Assembly (NCBI RefSeq): GCF_019097595.1
Contig: NC_080716.1
Coordinates: forward strand, 28,638,401-28,702,400
DNA from: Hemibagrus wyckioides
Taxonomy: Eukaryota; Chordata; Actinopteri; Siluriformes; Bagridae
Reading direction: 5' to 3'
Length of the DNA stretch: 64,000 nucleotides
Below are positions 23,590-34,440 of this stretch, piece by piece (within the stretch, counting starts at the first letter, position 1; the number at the start of each line of letters is the position of its first letter). Position numbers and translations under genes: made by a program. The notes below the pieces were generated by a model. It had not been told where the DNA came from, did not search any database, and was given only the letters and a program-made list of their open reading frames with translations.

Positions 23590-24180
23590 TTTTATACATG
23601 AAATATTCCCAAATAACCAAAGAGTTTTACTATATCAACATTTTCCTTTCTTAGCAATTGTAAAACGCAAATATCTGGTACGTAGGTTAAGATGCATAAT
23701 ACATGACTAGTTTTACAAACTAATGGTTCAGCAAACATAGTGTGGAAAGGAACCACAGTCTTTATATTGCACAAAGATTCCCAATTTTTAGTAAAATCTG
23801 ACACTTTGTTCATGAACTTTTCTAGTCGAAAAACTTCTTTAACTTCTTTCGGTGGGAAGATGGTTAGTAAAAATACTCAAGTCATTGACGCTCAGCTCAA
23901 CGATTTGTTGCAGAGTGGAGATGATCTCAGTCTTTAGATCTTTTTCAGGGTCAGAATCAATGTGGCATGCTTTGAAGTTTCCCATGTATGTGGTGGGTCA
24001 GGGAGTTCCAGAGATGAGAGAAAGGTCCAGTAGTCCACAACATCTTCAAACACCTGGTCGCTGTAGATTTCCTTCATTTTCTCTTTAGCCTGACTCATAA
24101 CAGTTTTGATGTAAGGCTCATCTTTCCAGTCACAAACATACAGGGGGGTAATTTCCACTGGGGACAGGGGGGACCACACT
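23590..24180 (-). pseudogene. Unrecognised coding relic next to the Polinton integrase
   Basis: Two minus-strand open pieces: 24,179-23,934 (with SDQVFEDVVDYWTFLSSLEL) and 23,813-23,592 (with FTKNWESLCNIKTVVPFHT). They keep coding-like composition but are split by stops around 23,830-23,930. I do not recognise the family. Position and strand fit a further Polinton gene, but a captured host gene is equally possible. Confidence 0.3.
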
Positions 24181-24363
24181 TTTCAATATCCGGTTTGTGT
24201 CCCCCCCACTTTTTAAATGTTTGTTATGATTTTTTTAACTGCGCACTGTCATCGCCATGGAGGACCAGGAGCGAGCAGGACACAGAGAGTCTGTCTGTGT
24301 CGATGCGCGTGTCCACATCCAAGAACACCACGTGCACACTGTAAAACTATCTCACTGAAAGGT

Positions 24364-24419
24364 GTAATGAACAGGTATAATGAACAGGTATAATGAACAG
24401 GTATAATGAACAGGTATCA
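24364..24419. repeat. 13-bp tandem repeat
   Basis: Four to five copies of AGGTATAATGAAC, the first with one change. Confidence 0.9.
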
Positions 24420-24792
24420 AGGTTGCGGCACAGTCAGCGATGAAACGCCAGAAGCAGCAACAGAGGACTTTAATTTCATCATAGATGAAAAGAAAGAATG
24501 GAGATGTGAGTTGATTGATTCAGTAAATTAACTCAGGTCAGGATGATCATATTTTCATGAAGATTCTGTGTAGCATGAAAACGAGTTAAACCGCGCATAT
24601 TCTCTTAGCAGTGTATGACAAGCAGACTCTGAATGCTAATTTAATTTTAGACTCAATATGATCATAACTCAGTGGTTTTCATATCAGAGAACAGATGAGG
24701 TAGAGAGTTAGGACATATGGGATGTATCCATGAATGGATAGATGTGATTAAATGGATAGATGGAGGACAATGAAGAATGTTCTATATCTTTA

Positions 24793-26028
24793 CAGGGGTT
24801 GGACAATGAAACTGAAACACTGGCCAATTTAGTGTTGGAGGTTTCATGGCTAAATTTGACCAGCCTGGTGGCCAATCTTCATTGATTACACATTCCACCA
24901 GTAAGAGCAGAGTGTGAAGGTTTAATTAGCAGAGTAATAGCACAGTTTTGCTTAAAATATTGCAATGCACACAACATTATGGGAGACATATCAGAGTTCA
25001 AAAGAGGACAAATTGTTGGTGCACATCTCGCTGGCGCATCTGTGACTAAGACAGCAAGTCTTTGTGATGTATCAAGAGCCACGGTATCCAGGGTAATGTC
25101 AGCATACCACCAAGAAGGACAAACCACATTCAACAGGAGTAACTGTGGACGCAAGAGGAAGCTGTCTGAAAGGGATGTCCGGGTGCTAACCCGGATTGTA
25201 TCCAAAAAACATAAAACCACAGCTGCCCAACTCACTGCAGAATTAAATGTGCACCTCAACTCTCCTGTTTCCACCAAAACTGTCCGTCGGGAGCTCCACA
25301 GGGTCAATGTACATGGCTGGGCTGCTATAGCCAAACCTTTGGTCACTCGTGCCAATGCCAAACGTTGGTTTCAATGGTGCCAGCAGCAAAAATCTTGGGC
25401 TGTGGACAATGTGAAACATGTATTGTTCTCTGATGAGTCCGAGAGTTATGGTGTGGAGAAGCCCCAAAGAAGCATACCACCCAGCCTGTTGCATGCCCAG
25501 AGTGAAGCATGGGGGTGGATCAGTGATGGTTTGGGCTGCAATATCATGGCATTCCCTAGGCCCAATACTTGTGCTAGATGGGCGCCAAGGATTACCGAAC
25601 CATTCTGGAGGACCATGTGCACCCAGTGGTTCAAACATTGTATCCTGAAGGCTGTGCCGTGTATCAGGATGATAATGCACCAATACACACAGCAAGACTG
25701 GTGACAGAGTGGTTTGATGAACATGAAAGTGAAGTTGAACATCTCCCATGGCCTGCACAGACACCAGATCTAAATATTATTGAGCCACTTTGGGGTGTTT
25801 TGGAGGAGCGGGTCAGGAAACGTTTTCCTCCACCAGCATCATGTAGTGACCTGGCCACTATTCTGCAAGAAGAATGGCTCAAAATCCCTCTGGCCACTGT
25901 GCAGGACTTGTATCTGTCATTCCCAAGACGAATTGATGCTGTATTGGCCGCAAAAGGAGGCCCTACACCATACTAATGAATTATTGTGGTCTAAAACCAG
26001 GCGTTTCAGTTTCATTGTCCAACCCCTG
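24793..26028 (+). mobile_element. Tc1-like element with both inverted repeats
   Basis: Ends are CAGGGGTTGGACAATGAAAC and its mirror at 26,005-26,028, with TA on the left flank. The transposase occupies 24,979-25,976. Confidence 0.93.
24979..25976 (+). pseudogene. Tc1-like transposase with frameshifts
   Basis: Cut-and-paste transposase of the Tc1/mariner superfamily. Starting at MGDISEFKRGQ, two helix-turn-helix units (TASLCDVSRATVSRVM, then TVRRELHRVNVHGW) lead to the DDE domain. The first catalytic aspartate lies in VLFSDESES. The second is in the later frame (CAVYQDDNAPIHTA) and the glutamate in DLNIIEPLWGVLEE. At least two frameshifts near 25,440 and 25,560-25,600 separate the halves. The C-terminus ends GGPTPY, normal for the family. 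Otherwise full length. Confidence 0.9.
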
Positions 26029-26032
26029 TGTG

Positions 26033-26035
<3 letters not shown>

Positions 26036-26108
<73 letters not shown>

Positions 26109-26121
26109 TATATATATATAT
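26036..26121. repeat. (TA)n microsatellite
   Basis: Long TA run interrupted by two single A insertions, directly after the Tc1-like element. Confidence 0.95.
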
Positions 26122-26124
26122 TTA

Positions 26125-26830
26125 TGTTTGTGAGATTGTGTGTCAATCTTGCATACTGTGTACCAAATAAGTAGTGTGTCTTTTGTGTTATCAATTTTCC
26201 CATCCTTTTGGATTACAGCAGTAAGGATTACAGATAGTTACTTCCTACCCTGCTATAATACAGTGTTGGAGGCATAAAAATAATCTATTCTAGGTATCTG
26301 TGATGCACAAAAAATTAACACCAGGAATGTAAAGATTTTAATTTGTTCATTAACTAAGAGTGGTTGTTTATGCATGAGAGACAATTATTAAAGTAATGAT
26401 CAACAATTTCATATAATTGTTATAAAAATTATAAAATTATTTTACATATTAATTTTGAAAAATTTTGCGAAAAAAGTGATTCAACACACACAGAGTTCAT
26501 AAAAGCTTTTTGCTTTTTCTATTCTAAACCCCTGCGGTTTGGTGGAAAGGAAAAAAAACTCTGAAAAATGTCCTGTCCTACAAATGATTTATTTTATTTA
26601 TTTTCAGGTACAGCAGTTAGTTTAAAATAAAAGTTTGTTTAACATTTTTGACTATTCTTTTTTATTCTTTTTGACAGAATTTATCATTATAATGAAGTTA
26701 ATTATTTCCTGGATTTTGTATCACCATAGTCCCTAAATGTATGTAAATGCAGGAAATGGGATTCAAATAAAAAATATTTTCCCCCATTTTGTGCCACCCC
26801 CCCACTTCTCGAACCAAAGTTACACCACTG
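26125..26830. repeat. Dispersed or duplicated repeat, copy 1
   Basis: Near-identical over several hundred bases to 35,975-36,540: GTTTGTGAGATTGT, CAATCTTGCAT, CTACCCTGCTATAATACAGT and TGTTGGAGGCATAAAAAT. Both end in a C-rich stretch and CCAAAGTTACACC. The C-rich text at 24,170-24,215 may be the other end, which would make the Tc1-like element an insertion in it. Family not recognised. Confidence 0.7.
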
Positions 26831-26949
26831 GTCTCATATATACATCGTTTGGGTGGAGTCGAGAGAAAGTGTGGTTTCTGAACAATCTTGAAAGAATATT
26901 AAAAACATAATGTCAGAAAAGATCTTCTAGTTTTATTCTTATTTCACCC

Positions 26950-27586
26950 ACTTTCTTCACGTTTCATAATAATTCGTCGGTTTGTTTAAAGTAACATTGT
27001 AGATCATGCCAGCTGGTCCATCATATCTCACTTTGCAGTTCTCTTTGTTATCAGACGCACAGTGGCTGATGCAGTATGTCTGATGTAGAGATGTACTGTT
27101 TTTCCATTTCCATTTGTAGGCCTCTGATGAAAAGAAATCCATTCTAAACCATTCCCAGTCACGCTGATCAAAAGTTATGGTCTCAGTAGCACTGCTCCAG
27201 TGGATGTTACCTGGTCAAGATAACCTGAAAAGTGCTATGACTGCTGATTCTGCATTGAAAAATCCCCGGCTGTACAACCATTTGACAATGACCAATACTG
27301 AAAATTTTCATGCTCTAAAATCTCCCCAAAGTAGATTTCAAGTTTTTCGGTGAATCAGGACAAGTGGCCATAGTTGCGCTCAAAGAATCACCAATATTTC
27401 ACATTCAGAGTCATAACATATTTAAAGGGAAAATGGTGGGTGTGTTTTTTTTTTGTTTTTTTTTTTGTATTTTTAAAAAAAAATTGTGTGAGTGTCCTTA
27501 AAATGTTAATTGCTATCAGAGACTCTAGTGGTTTTGGGGGGGAGTTGGGGTGTGTGTGTGTGTGTGTGTGTATGCATGTGTGTGCT

Positions 27587-27620
<34 letters not shown>

Positions 27621-27835
27621 TCTGTGTAGGGCTATTCAAGTGATAATTGTTTACTGATTCTGTAGCACTTTGTTGGCCAATATTTAAAGAACAGCGGGCG
27701 TTTTACTTCCAGAGTCAACATGCCTGTGTGTGTCTCTGTGTGGGCTATTCAAGTGATATTTGTTTACAGATTCAGTATTCTGTATTGTGGGTGTAGGAAA
27801 GGAAATAACATTATTTGTTCCTTGTTCACTGATCG
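26950..27835 (-). repeat. Inverted duplication, right arm
   Basis: Opposite-orientation match to 17,250-17,720, about 9.5 kb away. The arm contains a TG microsatellite (27,550-27,620) and an internal duplication: the GGGCTATTCAAGTGAT word occurs at both 27,628 and 27,747. Confidence 0.75.
26957..27211 (-). other. Exon-like open frame of unknown function
   Basis: An 85-codon open frame on the minus strand, beginning GNIHWSSATETITFDQRDW and ending PTNYYET before a stop. It holds three cysteines in YCISHCASDNKENCK and two N-glycosylation-type sequons (NST, NVT), which would suit an extracellular domain. A TTTTCAG acceptor-like site lies just upstream (near 27,220) although the bases between include a stop. 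The related arm at 17.5 kb is decayed. It may be the last exon of an unrecognised gene or a fossil exon. Confidence 0.35.
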
Positions 27836-28117
27836 GATGTTAGACTACGTGTCTAAGCACGCATGTGGGTCTTGTTAACAGAGCCAACACAATAGCTTTG
27901 CTGTACAACCGTTAACATTATTACAACCATTCACCTTTGACTTTTTGTTGTCAAAGCAAAGTTTGATGAAATATAGCCTCCACAGGAGTTTAGCTGTAAA
28001 AAGTTTGGTGACTTTAGCCCTCCACACCGTTTTAGCCGGCAATCCAAAATTTGGTGATTATATGACCAATATATGGTAATCATTAAACACTCATTACTCA
28101 TTAACTAAAATAATTAG
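27836..28117. other. AT-rich interval, nothing recognised
   Basis: No coding or repeat signal between the inverted-repeat arm and the GTPase pseudogene. Confidence 0.45.
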
Positions 28118-28765
28118 GTTATGCATTTGTGACAGAATCTTGGGAATAATGTGTGGCAATAGCTACAGGGTAAGTGGATTTTTTTTTACAGTCAAATTGT
28201 AAACAAAAACATTTTTCAAACTAATGCAACCTCTGAATTGGTGGATGTTTTGAAATAATTATGGACATTTTAAGCATCAATTCTCACAACATTAAACCAG
28301 ATTTTTATCATTGGATTTCACAGATCTCAAGAGCCATCATTGACTGTACATGATTTAATCCAGACGAGTGAATTAATCGGTGAAGGTTTACCCAAACGAT
28401 ATCGTCTCTTCACAACCAAAAGTAATCTTTATGAAGATGGTTCAGTGAGACAATGGACATTTGGACAGTGATGTGTCAATATTCAAAACAAAATCCTACT
28501 GATGGTAGGAGAAACTGGAATAGGAACTCTGATCAATGCTATGTAAATTATATACTCGAGGTAAAGTTTAAAGAGATTTTAGTGAAGGGAGGAGAAAGTA
28601 TAATGAAAAGTATAACAGAGCTCTCCAGACAGCTTGGGAACAAACAGAGGACAGTGTAAATGATTTCTTCACCTCACTGAACAAACAGAACAGAAAAAGC
28701 TTAAAGCAGAGTTCAAACGACTTGAAGCGTGTATTTCTAATCTACAAAACCATATTGAGTATAAA
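28118..28765 (+). pseudogene. Collapsed GTPase pseudogene
   Basis: Follows the layout of the intact genes but is ruined. The 5' exon (28,118-28,169) keeps the TGACAGAATCTT word and the donor, but the start codon is ATA (AATAGCTACAGG). The large exon begins after an intact acceptor at 28,324 and encodes RYRLFTT and QTWTFGQ-like remains. A stop replaces the residue after FGQ, and the P-loop is damaged (GETGI then a gap). About 750 bp is then deleted, joining the start of the GTPase domain near the VKF stretch straight to SITELSRQLGN-type sequence in a shifted frame. It ends near 28,765 before the Cys/His region. Same strand and spacing as the array. Confidence 0.88.
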
Positions 28766-28989
28766 GAGGAAAAAGGGAGTGTCCTGATGAGTGAATTGTT
28801 TGAGAGGAAAGAGCTGGCTATCACTGCCTATCTTGGACTCTCAAGCTATTTTTAGACCTGTGTTGAAGTGTGCAGAGAACTGAAAGTCTTAGAGAAAGAG
28901 TTGCATAACATTTCAAGTGTTTTTCAGCCTAGTAACAGCTTGATGTTCATTGGTTGGATTTTAACACTCAGGTCTGACTCCCTCATCAG

Positions 28990-29088
28990 GTGACCACAAA
29001 ATCCTTGCTGTTAATAAAGTCACAACAGCGTTAATTATCTCTAGTCTTCATTTTGCTCATGAAGGACAATTCTACTTTGCTTAAGCAG
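28990..29088 (+). other. Conserved exon-like block upstream of GTPase 1
   Basis: A 99-bp block between an AG acceptor (CTCATCAG) and a GT donor (AAGCAG then GTAATC). Counterparts lie at 37,370-37,470, 48,676-48,775 and 59,348-59,446, each 1.0-1.5 kb before a GTPase. Here an in-frame stop lies near the end. Confidence 0.45.
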
Positions 29089-29219
29089 GTAATCTAACAT
29101 AATTTATACTTGTTATTTTGTATTTAAGACTTTTTTAAGTTTAGACTTTTGTGTGATGTATTTTTCAAAAGAGAATTGTTTTTACCATTTTAGTTTATTT
29201 GGTTTTATTCAAACAGTTA

Positions 29220-29640
29220 AAGTGAACAACACACATTTTTCTAAAATAAGAAAATAATTCGTCATAATGAGAAGAATAAAAAGACTAGTTAGTTAGTTAT
29301 AAGATGCAACAGAATGAATAAGAAAAAAGTTAGTTGTCAAATTTCTCTTGAAGGACAAGTTTAATAATATAAAAAACATACTTATTAAAAATCAATTAAT
29401 CATTTTAAATTGACATGTAATGCTGATTGTTAACTATTAAGTCATACCTAGCCTTTACACACTTTGTCAGCAGGAAAAACAAATAAGAGAGGATGTTTAG
29501 TGAAGACTAATACAGCAAGATTGAACTAGAAATTTACAGAAACTCTTGACTCTATTACTCCATATTTTTATGCTGCTGGTATAATAGGTGTCTTGTATGA
29601 CATTTCCAATAATACTAAATTATAATTTGTTGGATTTGTA
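29220..29640. repeat. Duplicated 5' flank of the GTPase unit
   Basis: Closely matches 59,862-60,160 and more loosely 16,690-17,180 (GTGAACAACACA, AATTCGTCATAATGAGAAGA, GGATGTTTAGTGAAGACTAA). Not coding. Confidence 0.8.
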
Positions 29641-29893
29641 CCTGACTAGAGAGGGTCAAGGAGTGTCTCTGTTTGGAATGAGGAAAAGTCTCCTCCTCCT
29701 TGTTCCCTCCACTTCTGTATAAATCATGGGATAACCAACCCTTAGAAGACTGATAGAATGAAAGTTTTGATTGTGTAGTACAGTATAAATATACTGTGTA
29801 AATGTCTGTAAATCTAATTTTAAAAAAATATTTTTGTACATCAATTTCCAAACTCTTCACACTTATTGTTTTACCTCAACTTGGTTTTGAGGT

Positions 29894-29980
29894 TTTCTCT
29901 TTCAATCTGTTTAAAATGGCTACCTACAGGAAATGCCAGAGCAGGTGCAGTTCATCCCATTCACCAGAGGGGGTATAAAA
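29894..29980 (+). promoter_or_regulatory. Candidate promoter of GTPase 1: ISRE-like motif and TATA box
   Basis: TTTCTCTTTC at 29,894-29,903 fits the core TTTCNNTTTC of interferon-stimulated response elements. TATAAAA lies 70 bp downstream at 29,974-29,980. The conserved text between includes ATGGCTACCTACAGGAAATG, whose ATG is lost in copy 3, so it is unlikely to be coding. Inference from sequence only. Confidence 0.45.
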
Positions 29981-30166
29981 CCAATACATATAGCAAAATA
30001 AATAACAGACCAGTGAAACACATTGTGACAGTATTATTCTTTCTTAAAGGCTCCTACGACAAATTATGTATTACTTTGTTTCAAGGAATCGCCACTATTT
30101 TATTTTAAAGTTGTATCAAAGTCAAATCTATATCTATTGCCAAATTAATCAAAAGTATATTTAAAC

Positions 30167-30168
<2 letters not shown>

Positions 30169-30259
<91 letters not shown>
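30169..30259. repeat. (TA)n microsatellite
   Basis: About 45 units, between the candidate promoter and the first mapped exon of GTPase 1. Confidence 0.96.
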
Positions 30260-30264
<5 letters not shown>

Positions 30265-30283
30265 TTAAAGTACTAAGACTTTT

Positions 30284-30294
<11 letters not shown>

Positions 30295-30321
<27 letters not shown>
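30295..30321. repeat. (GA)n microsatellite
   Basis: Also present at the equivalent place before GTPase 4 (60,741-60,772). Confidence 0.95.
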
Positions 30322-30326
<5 letters not shown>

Positions 30327-30420
30327 AGATACTTATTTTAATAAAATTCTAAATTTCATTTATAGGTCATACAATTGTGCCTGAATCTTCTGACAAATCT
30401 GTGGGAATTGAACTAGTATT

Positions 30421-32361
30421 ATGGCTACAGGGTAAGTGGATTATTTTTTTTATTTTTTTTTCTTACCTATGAACGATATGAAAACACAATGATATGAAAA
30501 AACATTGTTCAGAAGAATGCTTTTTCTTTTCAAAACAAAAACAATTATCCTCTGCACTGTTTGATGCTGAAAATGATTTTCAAAAAGCATTTTGTATTCC
30601 AAGTTTTGAAATGACTGAGGACATTTTAAGCATAAATTCTTATGAACCAGAATTCTATCTGTCATTGGATTTAACAGATCTCAAGAGTCATCATCAACTG
30701 TACATGATTTATTCCAGAAGAGTAAATTAATCAGTGAAGGTCCCCCTGCACGATATCGTCTCCTCACAACCAGAAGTAATATTGAAAAAGATGGCTCACT
30801 AAGAAAATGGACATTTGGACAGAGAGGTGTGAATATGCAAAACAAAATCCTACTGATGGTAGGAGAAACTGGAACAGGCAAAACTACTCTGATCAACGCC
30901 ATGGTAAATTATATACTGGGGGTGAAGTTTACAGATGAAGTGTGGTTTGAGATTATAGAGGAGGGAGGAGATAATCACATGTCAAATCAGTCAAAAAGTC
31001 AAACAACTGAAATCACTGTGTATGAGGTGTTTGCCCAGAACAACCCAATCTGTCTTACCATCATTGACACTCCAGGTTATGGAGACACCAGGGGAAAAGA
31101 ATATGATGAACAGATCGCTGAGAATCTGTACAAACTGTTTCACTATGCGACTGGAGTGAAAGAAATTGATGCAGTGTGTCTGGTAGTGAAGGCATCTGAG
31201 AATCGGCTCACTGACAGACAGCAATACATCTTTGATGCAGTTTTGTCCTTATTTGGTAAAGATATAGAGAACAACATTGTCATATTTATCACTCACTCAG
31301 ATGGAATGCCTCCAAAAGATGCTCTTAATGCCATCAAGAATGCAGCAATTCCATGCAGGAAAAATGAAGAAAATGAACCTGAGCATTTCTTATTTAACAA
31401 TCGTCAAACTGAGAAAAGGATCAAAAAGTATAACAGATTTCTCCAGACAGCTTGGGAACAAACAGAGGACAGTTTAAATGATTTCTTTGCCTCCCTAAAA
31501 GAACAGAATAGAAAAAGCTTAGAGCAGACTGAAAGTGTTCTGACTGAGTCCAAACGACTTGAAGCCTGTATTTCTAATCTACAAAACCGCATTGAGTTTA
31601 TAGAGTACAAAGGTAAAGAACTGACTCAGATTCAGAAAGCTCTTGGGGAAAACAGAGAAAAGATTAAGAGAAATGAAAACTTTACTTTTACAGTCACCAA
31701 ATATTACAAAGAAAAAGTTCCCATTGAAGATGCTTCATGGTGGGACAGAAAGGTGACCAGCTGCTCTGTCTGTAAGGAGAACTGCCATGAAAAAAACTGC
31801 TATAGAGCCTTGAATGCCTGGTGGTGTGAAGTCATGAAAAATGACCACTGCACTGTATGTACAGGTAAATGTCACTACACTAAACATGTCAGGGAAAACA
31901 AGAAATATGTTACATGCAGCAGAGAGGTCTTAGTGACATTTGATGAGCTTAAAAAACCGTATGAAAGCAGCATAAATCCAGCATCAGATATCAAGTTTGA
32001 CTCAAAGGCCTTTGAAAATGTCAAAAACAACTTTGAAAGCAACAAGAAACAGGAAGAAGAGAAGACAAGCATAGAGAAGAGCCTGAAAGAAGAACTGGTC
32101 GAGAAAGAAAAGGAAAAAGCTCAGCTGCTGGAAGAAGCCTACACCACCATCATGAAACTGTCTCAGATTGTTTTAAAGCCAGACTCTGCTTTCATTGTTC
32201 AGTGTCTTGACTTCTTGATCCCTCGAGCTAAGGAAATTGGAAGAGAAGTTCTGGCTACGAAACTGAGAGAGCTGAGGAAAATTCAGCCTGAATCTCAGGA
32301 ACGGGTTACTGCTGTAATGGGGTATTTTAATAAAATCAGGAATGTTGTAACTGGTAAATAA
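30421..32361 (+). CDS. Large AIG1/GIMAP-like GTPase with Cys/His-rich domain, copy 1
   Basis: Two coding exons: ATGGCTACAGG (30,421-30,431), intron 30,432-30,677 (GTAAGT...TTTAACAG), then one exon to the stop at 32,361, giving 564 aa. An in-frame TGA 12 nt before the ATG fixes the start. The 5' untranslated part of exon 1 begins after an AG at 30,365. Domains: N-terminal lead (RYRLLTT, KWTFGQRG); P-loop GETGTGKT at residues 66-73; DTPG at 134-137; THSD at about 209-212 in the G4 position; helical region about 255-335; Cys/His cluster about 366-407 (CSVC-x3-CH ... CTVC-x3-CH); coiled coil about 450-495. No signal peptide or membrane segment. GIMAP-type GTPases act in immune-cell survival and membrane remodelling. 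This protein's role is unknown. Closest to copy 4 at the C-terminus. Confidence 0.92.
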
Positions 32362-32910
32362 ATGAATTCAGGAGATTAAAAATGGCCACGTAACATGTAA
32401 TAAACACGACCATATTTGTATCTCATGTGCAAGTATTGTTCAAATAATAAAACACACTGTGTTTATTTTGTAATGCAGTTGTTGAACATTTAATGTTTTA
32501 TTTTGTTTTGATAATCATTTAAATCTGTTTTGATTACAATTGAGTTTAAAGTATTACAGTGGATTTTTTTTACCTTACATGTTCTATATTACATGTGAAC
32601 CTATACTGTTCATGAATAGATGTTTATCCTCTTCTTTTAACTTGATTTAGTTAATTAGCTGAATATTGTTAATCCCACTCTTGCTAGTGTTCTCTGTATA
32701 ACTAGTTTATCTGAATTCCTCATTAAATATCTATCTTTAAATATCTGGTAACTGCAGTATGCCTGAGTCACTCCGTTCTTAACACAAACCCACATCTATC
32801 AAATAATCTTCAATCTTCAGAGATTCATTTCAGGAAATAATAATAACCATTATGGTAATGGGGTAAATTAACATCTTATTTATTTACTTATTTGTTTTTT
32901 GTAGTAATTT
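32362..32910. other. 3' flank of GTPase 1
   Basis: AT-rich, with AATAAA signals near 32,397 and 32,445 that could end the transcript. It is nearly the same as the 3' flank of copy 4, where a separate insertion lies at 62,977-63,428. Confidence 0.6.
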
Positions 32911-34440
32911 ACAGGTATATCTAAAAAAATTAGAATATTATGAAAAAAAAACAATATTTTTTGTCACTCCATTCAGAAAGTGAAACCCATATATTATATA
33001 GATTCATTACACATAGAGTGAAATATTTCAAGCCTTTATTTCTTGTAATTGTGATGATTATGGCTTACAGAAAAGGAAAAGCCAAAATTCTGTGTCTCAG
33101 AATATTTTGAAAAAGTTCAATATTGGAAAGTCGTGGCATCACACCCTAATCAGCTAATTACCTCAAAACATCTGCAAAAGTTTCCTGAGCTTTTAAATGG
33201 TCTCTCAGTCTGGGTCAGTAGGCTACACAATCATGGGGAAGACTGCTGACTTGACAGTTGTCCAGAAGACAGTCACTGACACCCTTTCACATGGAGGGGA
33301 AGCCACAAAAGGTCATTGCTAAAGAAGCTGGTTGTTCACAGAGTGCTGTATCCAAGCATATTCATAGAAAGTTGAGTGGAAGGAAAAAGTGTGGTAGGAA
33401 AAGGTGCACCAGCAAAAGGGATAACTGCAGCCTTGAGAGGATTGTCAGGCAAAATCCATTCAAGAATTTGGAGGAGCTTCAGACAAATCCTAGACATGGC
33501 CTACAAATGTCACATTCCTCATGTCAAGCCACTCATGAACCAGAGACAACGTCAGAAGTGTCTTACCTGGGCTGTAGAGAAAAAGAACTGGACTGTTGCT
33601 CAGTGGTCCAGAGTCCTCTTTTCAGATGAAAGTAAGTTTTGCATTTCATTTGGAAATCAAGGTCCCAGAGTCTGAAGTAAGACTGGAGAGGCACAGAATC
33701 CATGTTGCTTGAAGTTTCCACAGTCAGTGATGATTTGGGCTGCCATGTCATCTGCTGGTGTTGGTCCACTGTGTTTTCTGAAGACCACAGTCAATGCAGC
33801 TATCTACCAGGAAATTTTAGAGCACTTCATGCTTCCTTCTGCTGACAAGCTTTATGGAGATTTAATTTTCCAGGAGGACTTGGCACCTGCCCACTCTGCC
33901 AAAGGTACCAAAAGCTGGTTCAATGACCATGGTGTTACTGTGCTTGATTGGCCAGCAAACTCGCCTGACCTGAACCCCAATCTATGGGGTATTGTCAAGA
34001 GGAAGATGAGAGACACCAGACCCAACAATGCAGATGACCTGAAGGCCACTATCAAAGCAACCTGGGCTTCCATTACACCTGAGCAGTGCCACAGGCTGAT
34101 TGCCTCCATGCCACGCCGCATTGATGCAGTAATTAATGCAAAAGGAGGTCCAACCAAGTATTGAGTGCATAGAAATGAACATACTTTTCAGAAGCCTGAC
34201 ATTTCTGTTTGAAATGTCCTTTTTTATTGATCTTATGTAATACTCTAATTTTCTGAGACACAGAATTTTGGGTTTTCCTTATCTGTAAGCCATAATCATC
34301 ACAATTTCAAGAAATAAAGGCTTAAAATATTTCACTCCATGTGTATTGAATCTATATAATATGTGGGTTTCACTTTCTGAACTGAGTGACAAAAAATATT
34401 GACCTTTTTCATGATATTCTAATTTTTTTAGATGTACTTG
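32911..34440 (+). mobile_element. Tc1-like element, nearly full length (copy B)
   Basis: Inverted ends ACAGGTATATCTAAAAAAAT (left) and the mirror of GCAAGTACATCTAAAAAAAT (right). Same family as copy A at 3.0 kb. The paralogous 3' flank of GTPase 4 lacks it (AGTAATTTATATTGG at about 63,860), so the insertion is later than that duplication. Confidence 0.93.
33233..34164 (+). pseudogene. Tc1-like transposase of copy B, frameshifted
   Basis: Starts MGKTADLT at 33,233. Helix-turn-helix part with AKEAGCSQSAVSKHIHRKLS, then a frame change near 33,440. In the second frame KNWTVAQWSRVLFSDESKF holds the first catalytic aspartate. A stop and a further shift near 33,675 lead to the last frame, with PQSVMIWAAMSSAGVGPL, FQEDLAPAHSAK (second aspartate) and DWPANSPDLNP. 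The usual IEN before LW is deleted here (NPNLWG), so the catalytic glutamate is missing. Ends GGPTKY. Inactive. Confidence 0.88.

Noticed and set aside
25243..25764. Minus-strand frames of up to 173 codons over the Tc1-like element
   Set aside because: Shadows of the transposase, whose DDE motifs are on the plus strand.
29918..29976. Short frame ATGGCTACCTACAGG... upstream of GTPases as a coding exon
   Set aside because: The ATG is lost in copy 3 and the frame end differs among copies. The block lies over a TATA box, so promoter sequence is more likely.
30991..31224. Antisense open frames within the GTPase genes, recurring in each copy (also 39,059, 50,233, 61,504)
   Set aside because: They mirror the conserved sense sequence, have no start context or motif of their own, and recur only because the genes are duplicates.
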